DNA of 64,000 nt from Porites lobata (lineage: Eukaryota > Cnidaria > Anthozoa > Scleractinia > Poritidae). Where the stretch lies: NCBI GenBank assembly GCA_942486035.1, contig CALNXK010000108.1, forward strand, positions 32,501 to 96,500, written 5' to 3'. Positions within the stretch are counted from its first letter, which is position 1; the number at the start of each line of letters is the position of its first letter. The notes beneath the pieces were generated by a model. It was not told where the DNA came from. It searched no databases and saw only the letters and a program-made list of their open reading frames with translations. A program made the position numbers and the translations under genes. Below, in pieces: positions 1 through 11,419 of the stretch.

Positions 1-914
1 AGTTTGTGCACGCTTTGATTTGTTCCCCACGCCACCTTCGATGTCCAGTTAAGCGTAGTTCAGCGCCGTGACTCGCTGTACGACTAAAATTCCCTAGCCA
101 TCAGTTTACGCACCAAAATCCAAATCAAGTTGTTTTAGGAGAAAACAATACGAAAGGTAGAAAGCCGCTTTTTAACCCATTGAAAGAATTATTTCTGCCA
201 CTGTTGTAGCTCAATTCACATGTTACAAACGTCCGCCATCTTTGACATTAACTGGAGCCCGCATTTTTAAGCAGCGGTTGCCACCATACGGAAACATCGT
301 ATCGGGAGTCAGGAGCCAGGAGCCAGGAGTGAGAGTCCAGTGAACAAAATTCAGTCGAAAACATGACTTTCCGACATTCTTTGAGATTATTTTATTGTTA
401 TTGTATGCTAATAAATAATTTAGAATTCCAAATCTATTGGCAACTTTATTCAGACCATGATAATAAAATCATCCTATGCCTTCTCAAACTCGAAGATAGA
501 AGTCGCTTTGTCTTCGTGTTTTGGAAAGAACTATTTTTTGTATTTTAGTCGCACGTGGAATAGCAGCGAAGTGAAGTCGGATCTTCGTGCAGACCAGTTC
601 AAAGAGACAAATAAAGCGTGAGACACGTCCAGATTGGCTTGCGACAAGAATTCCATTTTTTTTTCATACTGGAGTCCCTTCTCCCCAGGGGAGTGACCAA
701 ATTGCGTACAAATGCTCTACCCTGCTGGCACCACATTTGACTGTCATAAACACTGAATTTTTTATCTAGCACTGTCGTTTGGGGGTCTTATAAAGCCTAA
801 CTGTGGCAGTAATGTTCCCAAGTAGAACTCAAAATACACCACACTTTCACATTGAGTTAGATATTTTTCTCAAACAACCGCTTCCATATGTTTGACACCC
901 TTCCCAAATTGTAA
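1..914. other. Intergenic, no gene recognised
   Basis: No coding signal was recognised. It holds only short frames and a small direct repeat of the type GGAGCCA at about 308-328. Confidence 0.5.
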
Positions 915-916
915 TA

Positions 917-1325
917 CAGTGGAAGCTCTCGTAAGAGGACACCCTCGGGACGAGAAAAAGGCGTCCTTGACTGGATCTGGCCGCTTACAAGAATGAATCT
1001 CATACGGTCACTCTGAAACGGATATATAAGAATGATTCATAACAGTGCCAACAGCGATGACTGTGGACATGATATGAAAAAAAAAAAAAACAACAACAAC
1101 AACATTAAGAGGTGGATAAGATTTTCTTTCGAGTGTCTGCTTACGAGAGCTTTAAATCAAAGGTAACATCTAATTTACCGGTAAACCCTTTAAGTGTCCG
1201 CGGCTGCCTACGGGAATGTAAAAATCCAGAGTTTGTGTGGATGTTGAAACGGGATTTTGTGATGGCGGTCGTAAGTAGAGCTATTCGCTATATACGAGTG
1301 TCCGTTAAGAGAACTTAATCCACTG
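917..1325. mobile_element. pogo/Tigger-like MITE
   Basis: The termini are inverted: CAGTGGA at 917 and TCCACTG ending at 1325, each flanked by TA (915-916 and 1326-1327). The next bases of both ends also match in inverted orientation (AGAGGACA near 937, TGTCC near 1299). CAGTGGA ends with a TA target duplication are typical of pogo/Tigger MITEs. The interior has an A-rich run and no transposase, so it is non-autonomous. Confidence 0.6.
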
Positions 1326-1328
1326 TAT

Positions 1329-3084
1329 GAATCCGCAAATGACAGCTTAAATGAGAAGTGAATATAGTGTATTAGTCTGTGTTGAAGAAACTGTTCTTTT
1401 ACACCTTCCTTGAATAGCTAAAGAAGTCTTGTCGACGTTTTTTGCAGTGTATTAGTGCCTCCTTTTGGGTCTTTGGTATTCCTCAGAAGTTTTTCCTCAA
1501 CACTTTTATAAACGGTTATTATTATATTTTTGTAGTCAATAATATACCCAGATACAGATACCAACCTGTATAGTTGTAAGACTACGAGGATTAAAATACA
1601 AGTAAGTAAGTCAGTATACCCAATGGCAAGTCATTAATATAATTGTCTAAAAATTGCACGGCACGGTCTGACTACGAAAAGGGCTATTATGGACGATTAT
1701 TATCATGGTCATTAATGTCAACACCGAATAAACTCAAAATTTCAAGTAACACGACTTTCACAACGTATTTTCAACACACCAGTTATAACAGGATATTGGC
1801 GCGTACAAACAATAGGTAGCGCATTTCCGCATTCCGGAGTCCGGTAGTCCGGCGTCACAGATTCCATCGTTTTGGCAGAGTCCAAAGTCAAAGATGGAGG
1901 GTGTTCGAGCAGGTGGTTGGTTTCCGTAGATATAGACGGATTGTCAGTGATCTTTCTTGTCCTTTGAGAATGATTTTGTTCATTCTGACTACAACTTATT
2001 TCAAAGACTTCGAATGTTCGGTGAAAAGCCGACACTTTTAACTTTGCAATGTTTCAAGATGTTTCGATTTCATTACCTCGTCACGAAGTAGCGCCACACA
2101 GGACCAGACGAAACTGGAGCGGCAAATCTGAACTAAAGCATCTGAGAGACGTGTATGTAACATTTATTCACTATCTTTTATCCTTGTTGGGTCTTGTTTC
2201 ACCCACAAGTTGGACTGATCGAGGTTTTGAACTAAATCTTTTGCTCCTTGTGTTTACTCAAGCGTTCCAAAAAATATCCATCCAAACGTCCATAAATAAC
2301 ACAGAAATCATGCCTCAGGTGACACTTTCTAACAATTCCGCTATTAGTATCGATAATGAGGCATCTGATTTGTGACTTCTCGCCAACTTTGTGCTATTTT
2401 TGTTTAAAAAAACGAATGTTACGTTTCCTCGTATTTTGGTCAAATGACAAATAAGAGTCAAGTCAGATGTACATAATACGTCATTATTGATAAAGTATGA
2501 GATTGCCCAAATATTTTATGATTGATTTGATAACCTTAAAGATGTCTTTCAAAGAATATGTGAGAATTAAGTACATAGGTTGTTGCTGATGGGAGATGTT
2601 AGCCACTAAAATGCCTTAAATTTAGGGTTTGGTCAAAACAGTGAGAAGATGTCTTTACTTTAGGCTAAATAATAGGAAGAGATGGAATTACAGAGTAAAA
2701 ATAAATTGCTGAGCATTAAGTCTGATAAACATAGAAGATGATAAAGTTGATTAGATTTGAAGTTGTCTTTTCTTCTTGTTGAACAGCCAAACCAAAGTTA
2801 GCTAATTAATTATGCAAAAATGAGTAGATTTTGTCGTTTTTAGGGGGGGTCCCTGTAAATCCCAGGGAATTCAATATTGCGACCTTATTTTTTGTCGAGG
2901 TTAATATCTCACCACACCCATCAATTGTGCCAAGTTTGAGCGAAATCCGTGATTTGAGCATTATCACCGCCTGCCTGGTTCTCTCATGGACACACTCTTA
3001 AAGGTTTAAAATTTACATATGAAAGCGGTCAGAAAATATGACGTCATAATTTGACATTTGATGTCATTTTAAAAGCCCATTTGA
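1329..3084. other. Intergenic, no gene recognised
   Basis: Two unremarkable frames exist here (a 97-aa minus-strand frame at 1742-2035 and a 108-aa plus-strand frame at 2049-2375). Neither shows a domain, convincing composition or splice context. No other structure was noticed. Confidence 0.4.
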
Positions 3085-4622
3085 TTGGCCTGGTGATTAC
3101 ACCTTTTGCTGTTCATTACGAGAAAATACGCAATCATTTGCGTAAAACCGCGACCAATAGCGCGAAGATACATTCATTAGCGCGAAAAAGCGAACATTTG
3201 AGCATAAATCAGATTCAAAAACGATTTTTGCATTTTAATCAACATTCAATAACACTTTTGGGCATTCATATGGGTCATTGGGCATACAAAAGAGAAAAAT
3301 ATACTTTCATTAACGCCAACATCAAAGTCATTAACACCATCTTGAAAGTCAATAGGGACAACTGATATACATTAAAGTGCAAGCACTGCTCATTAACATT
3401 TTCATGACACTGTTTACAATTCAATAGCATTCCTGGACAACCTTAGGATGGATAAGACAAACATTAATGCGCTTGTACAATCAATTGAGCGTTCTTTACA
3501 TTTAATATGCAAAAAACAATTTTCAATTAAACAATAGAAATTCAAACAAATTTGGCCCGAATTTCACTCCGTTAAATGTACATCCCTCAAAAACCTCGCT
3601 ATTCAAACATTTTGGGAGGTAGGTTTGTATGAAATGGTACCCCTTAGCACATTTAGCTGCGGTCACAATGTCATGTTTTTGCGCAGAGCTTCAAGCACTG
3701 TAGTTGTTGTTTCCAAACTCCGCTAGCGGGATTGGTGGGACTTTGCCCTCATTCCTGTTATACATCTTTAAATTTCCAGACTCGAGATGTCGGCCTTTGG
3801 TGTCGCTTTCAGACAACTTAAATCCTTTTCAACGATATCGAGGGGGAAAGCATAAGCTGTGTATGTGGGGCGGGAATGGCCAAATCTAGGTGGGCTGGCA
3901 CCCCCTTCATACGCAAAGACCACGGATTTATCGGAATCCATTATTTCCTCGCCCGTGCCAGAAAAAAAACCGACACAGTATTCATTACTCCAGCAGATGC
4001 CAGGGAAAACATTGATAGGTGATATTGCCATGGTCATAGTCAAGTTTCGTCCTCTTTGGCCGCACACTTAGCGGTATGCCCTCCACTCCCTGTCGCGCCC
4101 CACCATGACTTCTGGCCGTCTAAGGAAAATGTATAGCCGCAGCCGTCGACAAACAAGCAGTGGCGAAGTGCGACGTGATTCTTTAAACAAATTCAGGCCA
4201 ATTTTAGGGGGAATTGGTATTGTTTAATTGAAAATAGATTTTTGTATATTAAATGTAAAGAACGCTCAATTGATTTTACATGCGCATTAATGTTTGTCTT
4301 ACCCATTCTAAAGCTGCCCAGGAACGCTATTGAATCGCAAAGGATGTCATATGATTTTCAAGGTAATGTTAATGACTCGCATGTTGGCGTTAATGAAAAC
4401 ATATTTTTCTCTTTTGTATGTCGAATGACGCAAATGAAGGCCCAAAAATGTTATTGAATGTTGATTAAAATGCAAAAATCGTTATTGAATCTGATTTATG
4501 CGCAAATGTTCGCTTTTTCGCGCTGATGAATGTATTTTCGCGCTGTTGGTTGACGATTCACGCAAATGAATGGGTATTTTCTCGTAATGAACAGCAAAAG
4601 GTGTAATATTTCTCCAGGCCAT
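3085..4622. mobile_element. Foldback element with about 430-480 bp inverted arms
   Basis: The left arm (about 3085-3566) and right arm (about 4188-4622) are inverted copies of each other. Shared blocks include TTTTGCTGTTCATTACGAG near 3105 and its complement near 4580, ATTAACGCCAACAT, and ATTGAGCGTTCTTTACAT. The arms are imperfect with small indels. The roughly 620-bp loop is not repeated and holds a 99-aa minus-strand frame (3768-4067). No transposase was recognised, so it is a foldback-type non-autonomous element. Confidence 0.65.
3768..4067 (-). CDS. Unknown 99-aa ORF in the loop of the foldback element
   Basis: This minus-strand frame starts with ATG and sits wholly in the unique loop between the inverted arms. 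Its composition is protein-like (three Cys, Gly/Pro-rich centre, mixed charge), unlike the low-complexity frames around it. I do not recognise the family. It may be a captured host exon or chance; no splice sites or promoter were established. Confidence 0.2.
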   Translation of the reverse strand: MCGQRGRNLTMTMAISPINVFPGICWSNEYCVGFFSGTGEEIMDSDKSVVFAYEGGASPPRFGHSRPTYTAYAFPLDIVEKDLSCLKATPKADISSLEI

Positions 4623-7401
4623 GTTTGTTTAAAAAGAGTTAAACGGAACAGAGTTATTGTAAAGCAGGAACCAAAATGTCACACTTTAATGCCACATTTA
4701 GGATTCTAAAATTTATAACGCTTAAACATTGTCTTATTTAAGAGGAAACTATGCCATGCCAGCACGATTTAAAGGCAGCCCTGACTTATAGCGCGACATT
4801 CAGGTCAAAAGAAAACGTCTTCCTATAGAAATTAACTGAAGAAATACTTTCAATAATCCACATAAAAAATAAAAACTGGCATAAGGCAACAAGTTGGCTA
4901 ATTCAAATTCGTCAAGTAAGAAACAAATCCGGCTGCTAGCAATCAGGACAGCTCAGCTCAGGACTCGACTAAATCCGATAACGCCGGATTGCGATTTGGA
5001 AGCGCTAGCCACATACATTTAAGTACACATTTTTTCTTTTAATGTAATATACCTGGGCAAGTATCACCAGTAAGTTCAGAGGGTTCGTTTTCTTTTTTTT
5101 TATATAAATTCAGCCTTCTTGATTTTGGATTCTCTTTAATTGCTTAACAAAACAAAATTTGCAGTTAAATGTGTTGATAGAAAAAAATATATATAATCGA
5201 ACCCCTTTTAACGAGTGGCTTTATACGATAATTCATGACAAATATTGATGCTAGGAGATGGCTAAATAGAGGTTCGACGGTACTTACCAACACCTTGAAC
5301 AGATCATGGTGCAATGTTCGGGTGCGAAATCCTCGCTCAAAGAGTGAAAATCACGGTTGAGAAATTGGCGCACACGACGAAGAAAAGAATCCCCGAGAGT
5401 TCAAACACGTTGCGAAGCCTAAAAGTCAGCTAAACGTCAGTGAAACACAAAAGATTATACACGCTGAGTCGGTGAAAAAATCAAAAGGGGTAGGCACTGG
5501 AATGGAACAAGATTCTGATTCGGGTTATAAACCAGCTACGCTTTTTACCTGCTACCCGAGCCCTTATGTTAAAAATAATGCCTTGTCATAAAATCCCATA
5601 ATGATGTCTACTTAATGCTGTTTTTTTCCTATTTCGGTTTAAATAAATTAAAAATGGAAGAAAGGAAGACGATTATGATGACGTTAATGATGATGATCGA
5701 CGTTAAGGACGATGAAAGTGATGATGTTGTTGGTGATGATGATAATGATTTTGATGAATGGAGGGTATCAACTACCATTATGACAAAACGTCCAATTCAA
5801 ACTACAATCAAGCGGATAAGCCATTATAAAAGACAGTTCTCTTACGCGAACATCTTGGCTCACAGTAATATTTTACCCATTTCACAAGGTCTGGTACACG
5901 TAAGTTTTAGTGCATAATCTTTTAAAGATGGAAGCAAGTGCGCGATTCTTTTAACCATCTCCGGTCTGGACTCAGTAATGAGAAAATGATATAGTAAAAT
6001 TACGATTCATAACGGTAACTTCTTTAGGTGGCAACTTTAAGACGATTTCCATTAATTTTCTTTATCTTGTGATCAGACAGTCCCATGTTCTGAAAGTCGT
6101 CACTGTTCTATTCCCAAAAATCGTCGATAGAGCCGTAGTCTTTGGTATTGTATTCTTCCATGTTCGCGTAAATATGCTGTCAAGAAAAAGTGATAGTTCC
6201 AGATTTAGTAACACCACTTGTACCCAGCTTTTTCTTTCAACTATCGCTTAGTTTTAAAGTCAAAGTGCGAGATGTTTATTTTTTACCTTTTTGTATTCTT
6301 AATTAGCGCCGAATAAAAAAAAAACATAGAACTCAGAAGACTTGGCACTGTGGAGCCGAATTTTCACATTTAATCATTGCAGCTTAAAAGCGTCAACATC
6401 CAATTTCAGTATTTCCAGCTGTTTTATTTGAACAGTCTTTCTTAAACGAATATTCGCAATGGGGTATACGGATCTCTTTCACTTATTCTAGGAGTACAAA
6501 ATATATTCACCGGCAAAGCGATCACCAGACATTGTGTTCTGCACGAGGCGATTTTAATTGAAGAATCACATTAAAAAATCGAGGATAGTTAAAGGGGTGC
6601 TTCTCATGATTTGTTACGTAGAATTTGGTTGTTATGGAGTTTGAGTTTCTTATTATGGAAGGAAACTATGGGGGCAGTTAATTAAGAAGCAGATTTTTCT
6701 GGTAAGGAAATATCGCAGCCGGAAGGGTTTTCTTCAGTATGCGATTGCTGGCCTGAGCCAAGCCAGTTTGTGACGCAGTTGAAGTTTTTGTCTTTTGTGA
6801 GTTTCTGTATGGTCATTAGATCTTTTGTTTTGCAATCATATTCCGTCATTGTAATGTTTGTTTTTGCCGAAAGAAAGCACTTAATTATAACACATACGTT
6901 GTTGTTCTGCAACATGACTGCCATCGAATCCTTTAGTTCAGAAAAAACTACCAAGCAAAAGGCGAAATAGTTAACAATAAAAAGTGATTAGTCACTATTT
7001 ATAAAACAAAGTCCAATCCGATTTAAGCAAAAACCAAAAAAAAACCCTTTCTACAAAATATTCACAAATTCAAGAACCTTTCAAAAGAAGTTTACAACCA
7101 CTTGTCACTTTTCAGCGGAGAAAATAATAACAGTAAAAAAAGATATATTATCGCAATTAATCTGATAAAACAAGGCTAAATGGTTACTCTATGTATGGTT
7201 TTCTGAAGAATAATTTTTAAACACATGAGAATTAAAAAGGAACATAACAAATAGATCGGTAGAGTAACATTTCGACACCGTATTAAAAAGTGTCACAAAC
7301 CACAGTTCTTGATGAATTTAACATGTTTGTCAATTCTTCTAAAAATCATCTCTTTCACAAATGAAATGTTCTTTACACTGTAAGAAAGACATTCTACTCA
7401 C
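4623..7401. other. Non-coding tract downstream of the minus-strand kinase exons
   Basis: It contains A/T-rich sequence, a GAT-type microsatellite (about 5677-5760) that produces an acidic spurious frame, and short inverted GAACC motifs at about 5199-5276. The last kinase C-lobe exon (Cys-Trp ... Arg-Pro-x-Phe) was looked for on the minus strand and not found. Confidence 0.45.
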
Positions 7402-7498
7402 AGCTTCTGGTCAATATGTTTCGGTTTTGGCATCCTGTAGCCATCTTTCAGTTTGTTTGCAATTTGATCACCTTCTATGCCAGGATATGGACATCCAC
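7402..7498 (-). CDS. RTK(-) kinase exon 7: C-lobe G-x-PYPG segment
   Basis: Acceptor TTTGCAG and donor GTGAGT. It encodes GGCPYPGIEGDQIANKL then a GYRMPKP motif, the alpha-G region that precedes the CW...RP segment in RTKs. The open donor shows that at least one more exon should follow downstream on this strand. Confidence 0.88.
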
Positions 7499-7602
7499 CT
7501 GCAAACACCGTAGCAGCGAGGTTGCAAGGATAAGATAGCTCCGTCACTTTTAAAATTGTGCTTAATTTGCTTCCAATCCTATATTTTTTTATTACATCTA
7601 TG

Positions 7603-8567
7603 TTAAGGTGGGTCTGAATTGGGTGGGGGTCCACTTGTCGGTTGTCGGTTAAAATTCAGTCACTTTGTCGGTAGTCGGTTAAAATTTTCGATCTTTGTCG
7701 GTTGGGCCATCCCCCTTTTTTTTCTTCGTTTACTATCGAATTCGTTTCTTGATATTGGGTCGGTCGGTCGGATAAAAAAATCACAAGAAGTCTCGGAATA
7801 ATTGGCCCTGGTACCCCTGGACGACGTTAAAAGTTAACATTCGCATATTTGGATTAACAAAATGTACAATATACTGTGAAAAATGTTAATCTTTTTGGTC
7901 CTGTTTTTCTCTATGCTGTTACTATATACCATGCTCATTTTTCAGATTAAAAGAATCATTTCAAGTTAAAAATGGTGTAACTACGTCGTTCCTTTTTTTT
8001 TTGAAAATGTCAAAAATTTGGGTCGGTTGGATGACGGTAAACGGAGAAAAAAAAGAGGATGGTCTTTGTCGTTAAATCTCAGTTAATAATTAAAAATGTA
8101 TGTTAATTATTAATGTTTGTTATAAAATTTACGTAGTTTTAAGACTTTGAGCCCCATAAAACGTGCAAAACTTGTAACTTGAAAGTTTTGTCTGATGTTT
8201 TTTAAATTCGAATACTCTTGTCGTGTGTTTATCTGTGGACCGGAACCCGGCTACGGTGGCGTTCGATTGCGACTCCTTCGCCTTTTCGGAAAAAACTCAC
8301 TATCACTTTTATGATTCCACTCATGGCTGGACAGACAGCGTGGTTGAAGTATTACAGCGGGAGGTTTCGGGGGCTCGAGTACCGGAAATTGTTCTGCAAA
8401 ATGATCCCACGCTCCTCCAACCAAATAGTAAGCTAGAAAAAATACAAAATGCTCTTCTGATCTCTTCTTTCTGAAAACAAATATCGATAATGGCGGTCCA
8501 TGTCGGTAGTCGGTAGTATTTTTCGCCCTTTGTCGCTAGTCGTTTAACCCCATTCACACCCTCTTAA
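7603..8567. mobile_element. Probable non-autonomous element in a kinase intron
   Basis: The ends are weakly inverted (TTAAGGTGGGTCTGAAT near 7603; ATTCACACCCTCTTAA ending near 8567). Just inside each end lie direct TGTCGGTTGTCGGTTAAAA-type repeats (7636-7700 and 8499-8545). It sits between kinase exons 6 and 7 of the minus-strand RTK. No transposase was recognised. Confidence 0.35.
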
Positions 8568-8740
8568 GGGAATACTTAAAATAATCAATAAGTTTTCTTA
8601 CTTACACAGCAAATGCAAAGTACCGTGTCATTACTCATTCGACTGATTGCAAGCTATGATTCATAAGGTCACATGTCCAATTATAATGTTAAGTATAGAG
8701 TTATCTTTACTCAGTAACCATTTGACAAAAGCAAACATAC

Positions 8741-8781
8741 CCACACTAAATATCTCGTACAGAACAACGCCAAAACTCCAC
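8741..8781 (-). CDS. RTK(-) kinase exon 6: DVWSFG segment
   Basis: The 41-nt exon lies between TTTCAG and GTATGT and encodes WSFGVVLYEIFSVG, the alpha-F helix. The length equals the plus-strand exon 63608-63648. Confidence 0.88.
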
Positions 8782-8972
8782 CTGAAAATATAACGTAAAA
8801 ACAGGGGATAGCATTAAAAAAAAAAACGATTAAATCAGAATAGAATCACCTACAGCTGTACCAAACGATAAAACGCGCCACAAAGTAGTACGCGCTTTTA
8901 ACTAAACGGGGTCATCGTTGGAGGGTTAAAATTAGGCTCCATAAACAATCATCCCGCTTGTAAAATACTTAC

Positions 8973-9043
8973 ACGTCACTCTGAGTAGTATATGTCCCAT
9001 AAAGTAAAGCCTCGTAAGCAGTCCATTTCGCTGGCAGCCGACC
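8973..9043 (-). CDS. RTK(-) kinase exon 5: P+1 loop
   Basis: The 71-nt exon lies between CTACAG and GTAAGT and encodes GRLPAKWTAYEALLYGTYTT then QSDV. This is the PxKW(T/M)A(Y/P)E substrate-binding segment. The length equals the plus-strand exon 63266-63336. Confidence 0.9.
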
Positions 9044-9310
9044 CTGTAGAGTTCATTTAAAAGGTTAAAGTTAAACGTTCGTTTCCAAGTTCCATATTCG
9101 TTTGGATACAAAAAAGTCACATCTTTATTTCTGTTCCTTTCGTTTACATCAAAGTACCAACAGTTATCCAGTCAAAGCTTTTTACAGTTCCATTTGAGCT
9201 CTAAGCTACAGGTTATGAGTGACTGACTGACTGACTATGAAATTTCCCCCCGATGTATTTTCCTGTGTTGAAAAGGAGATAAGATGAAGAATTGGGTTTT
9301 AAGTACTAAC

Positions 9311-9433
9311 CCGACTTTTCTTTGTGTAAATGTTATCTCGGTAAACATCCCTTGCCATTCCAAAATCTGTAACTTCACATTTCTCTCCTTCACCAACCAA
9401 AACGTTTCTTGCTGCCAAGTCACGATGGATTAC
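9311..9433 (-). CDS. RTK(-) kinase exon 4: catalytic loop and DFG
   Basis: The exon is 123 nt with a TATGGAAG acceptor and a GTTAGT donor. It encodes IHRDLAARNVLVGEGEK, then VTDFGMARD and an activation-loop tyrosine pair (DVYRDNIYTKK). HRDLAARN is the tyrosine-kinase signature. The length equals the plus-strand exon 61750-61872. Confidence 0.92.
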
Positions 9434-10648
9434 CTTCCATAAAGACGGAGAAAAGTAAAATTCAGTAAGACAAAAAATGCAGAACGAAAGAAAATGACTT
9501 CTTGTGAAATGTTGCCTGCGTCGCAGACGCTCTAAAGTTTCTGTACAGAGCGTCTGCAAATTATATGCACAATATCGTGTTCGAATCTTAGAGAGTCGCA
9601 AATTAAAGACATTTGTCGGCGTTTTTGATTGGCTAGTTTCTTACGCAGTTTGTGATTAGTCCGATTTGAATTAAGTGTTGACAGGACACAAACACGACTA
9701 ATGGCTCATGACAAGAGAGATCGAGCTCGTGATAGTGTTCAACGTGACCTTAGCTAGAGTCAGTTTGAAAGACAGAGGATTTTCTTGCTCGCTTTTTGCG
9801 TAGTTTATGCAGTGCATGAAGCATTTTACATTTTGACTGAGCCGCTTTGAGTCTCACATTTAGAGATTATGAAGCTGGTCTGTTCCATGCATATTGAGTA
9901 ATTAGTTCTTGTGGTTTATACTTCGGCAAAATAATTTTTTTCATTTCTGACAGGATTTGATCACAGATGCAGTTTACCATTGAATTAGTATCTTTTGCCT
10001 TTGTGTAAGCCCTAAGCTTACTTTCTTTGCTTTTCTTCGAAATGCCTGGACCTGAATAACTACATGTGTGTAGTGTTTTAGACCGTCAATGTCATGATTT
10101 CTTGATTTGTTTTGACGCTAGAACTGTCGACTTGATTGCAGAATACGCGGCAGTGCATTCGCAGCAATTGAAGACGCTGGAAAACCAGTCGGCAAATTTA
10201 CAAGCAAATGCTGTTCTTAAAGGATTTCTCTCAAAGCATTTTTTTGTTCAGAAGAAGGCTTTAAAGATCGAACTTCTCTTTCATTTTTTGACCGTAAACG
10301 ATCCTTGTTAACTCCCTCCTGTGAATTTTGACTTGTAACTGCGCCCAACCGTCACGCACACGTAAAAATTAGGCCAATCGTGAGGCGCATAAAAAACTCT
10401 TAAGAAACCCGTTCAGAAACGCTCACATATGTCCTTGCGACTCTGTAGATGTTAGAAAGAGCTTTTGTACACTAATTTACAGACGGACTATACAAATTGT
10501 TTAGAAAACTGCATGGGCCGGCTGCAACGCAGACTAATGAAATATTATCGAGGCGGGCTTTTAAACTATTAGTCAAGGGCAAATCCGGTTCGATAGTAAA
10601 CGCCCGATATTGATGCTTCATACAAAATCTTTCGTTCTTTGCCATTAC
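9434..10648. other. RTK(-) intron, no gene recognised
   Basis: This is the intron between kinase exons 3 and 4. A short inverted repeat (CAGACGCTCT / AGAGCGTCTG, 9517-9560) suggests a small hairpin repeat. No coding content was recognised. Confidence 0.5.
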
Positions 10649-10839
10649 CTTGTTAGAAGAAAGGAATTCCATACCACCAGCAATCTGCCAAGCAAACTGC
10701 ATCAATTGCTGCGACGTCAGAGTTGTCTTTGGCTTAATATCCGGGTTTTTATAGTAATTGTCCTTAAGGCCCCGACTCTTCCTCAAAAACCCCAACAAAT
10801 CACCGTATGGAATGTATTCAATGAGCACAAGTAAGGGAT
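10649..10839 (-). CDS. RTK(-) kinase exon 3: hinge and kinase insert
   Basis: Acceptor CTTGCAG and donor GTAATG; 191 nt, identical in length to the plus-strand exon 60430-60620. It encodes the hinge (LIEYIPYGDLLGFLRKSRG), a short insert with Tyr pairs (NYYKNPD) and the alpha-E helix (QLMQFAWQIAGGMEFLSS). Confidence 0.9.
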
Positions 10840-10928
10840 CTGCAAGGACGGTGTATAGTTAATAAAATGATCTTCACTTACATCCACCAAGATTTACTTA
10901 GTAGTATACTAATCCAATTGGAGATTAC

Positions 10929-11039
10929 CTGTTTCAGTTACTCATCCCATCAGCCTGATCACGTGAGGGTGAGATTTAAGTTTTTTCATCAATTCTAGTT
11001 CTGACAGTAGATCTTTTCTGTCTGAATCTGATGATTTTT
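10929..11039 (-). pseudogene. RTK(-) kinase exon 2 with in-frame stop
   Basis: The exon starts after CTCCTAG and ends at a GTAATC donor; it is 111 nt like its paralogue at 59418-59528. It encodes the alpha-C helix (DLLSELELMKKLKSHPHV) and beta-4. In the segment corresponding to LLGCVTETG the Cys codon is TGA, a stop (about 10941-10943). Phase and splice sites are otherwise intact. Confidence 0.85.
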
Positions 11040-11130
11040 CTAGGAGCAAAACAGAAAAATGTCTCTCGTAGCTTTGAGAAGACAAACTGATCTTTGAAAA
11101 GAAAGTGGAGTTATCTGATACACTACTCAC

Positions 11131-11419
11131 CTTTGAGCATTTTTGCAGCTACGGTAGTGACACCCTTCGCTTCATTTAAATTCCTCGCCTCCGCTTTTGC
11201 AACCTGACAGAATGCTCCCTTTCCAATGACTTTAACTATGGTGACGTCTGTTCTTCTAACTTCCCAGATACTTCTAGCTGGACTTGGTGGTGCGTAGCTA
11301 CAGGCATCATATATCAAATGCTGTTCCGAATTCGATGAGGGTAACTGTGCAAGTAACTCTACCTCAGCATGCGTATTGATATAAGTAGTATCCTCCGGAA
11401 GTGGTTGTCTTTGAACCTG
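11131..11419 (-). CDS. RTK(-) kinase exon 1: juxtamembrane and Gly-rich loop
   Basis: Acceptor AATAACAG and donor GTGAGT. The juxtamembrane part contains tyrosines in an acidic or polar setting (for example LIYDACSYAPP). The kinase N-lobe follows: IVKVIGKGAFCQVAKAEA, then VAAKMLK with the ATP-binding lysine. It aligns with the plus-strand exon 58939-59178. Confidence 0.9.

Noticed and set aside
2049..2375. 108-aa plus-strand ORF divergent from a 97-aa minus-strand ORF
   Set aside because: No domain, signal peptide or splice support for either; length is within chance for AT-rich DNA.
5283..5400. Minus-strand open stretch ending in Cys-Trp at a GTAAGT donor, considered as the missing kinase C-lobe exon
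   Set aside because: The upstream residues do not match an RTK C-lobe, there is no acceptor in the right place, and no Arg-Pro-x-Phe follows.
5615..5917. 100-aa acidic plus-strand frame
   Set aside because: The acidic run comes from a GAT/GATG microsatellite; the rest has no domain.
6682..6954. 90-aa minus-strand frame with several Cys
   Set aside because: No recognisable domain, no splice context linking it to the RTK exons, and it does not fit a kinase C-terminus.
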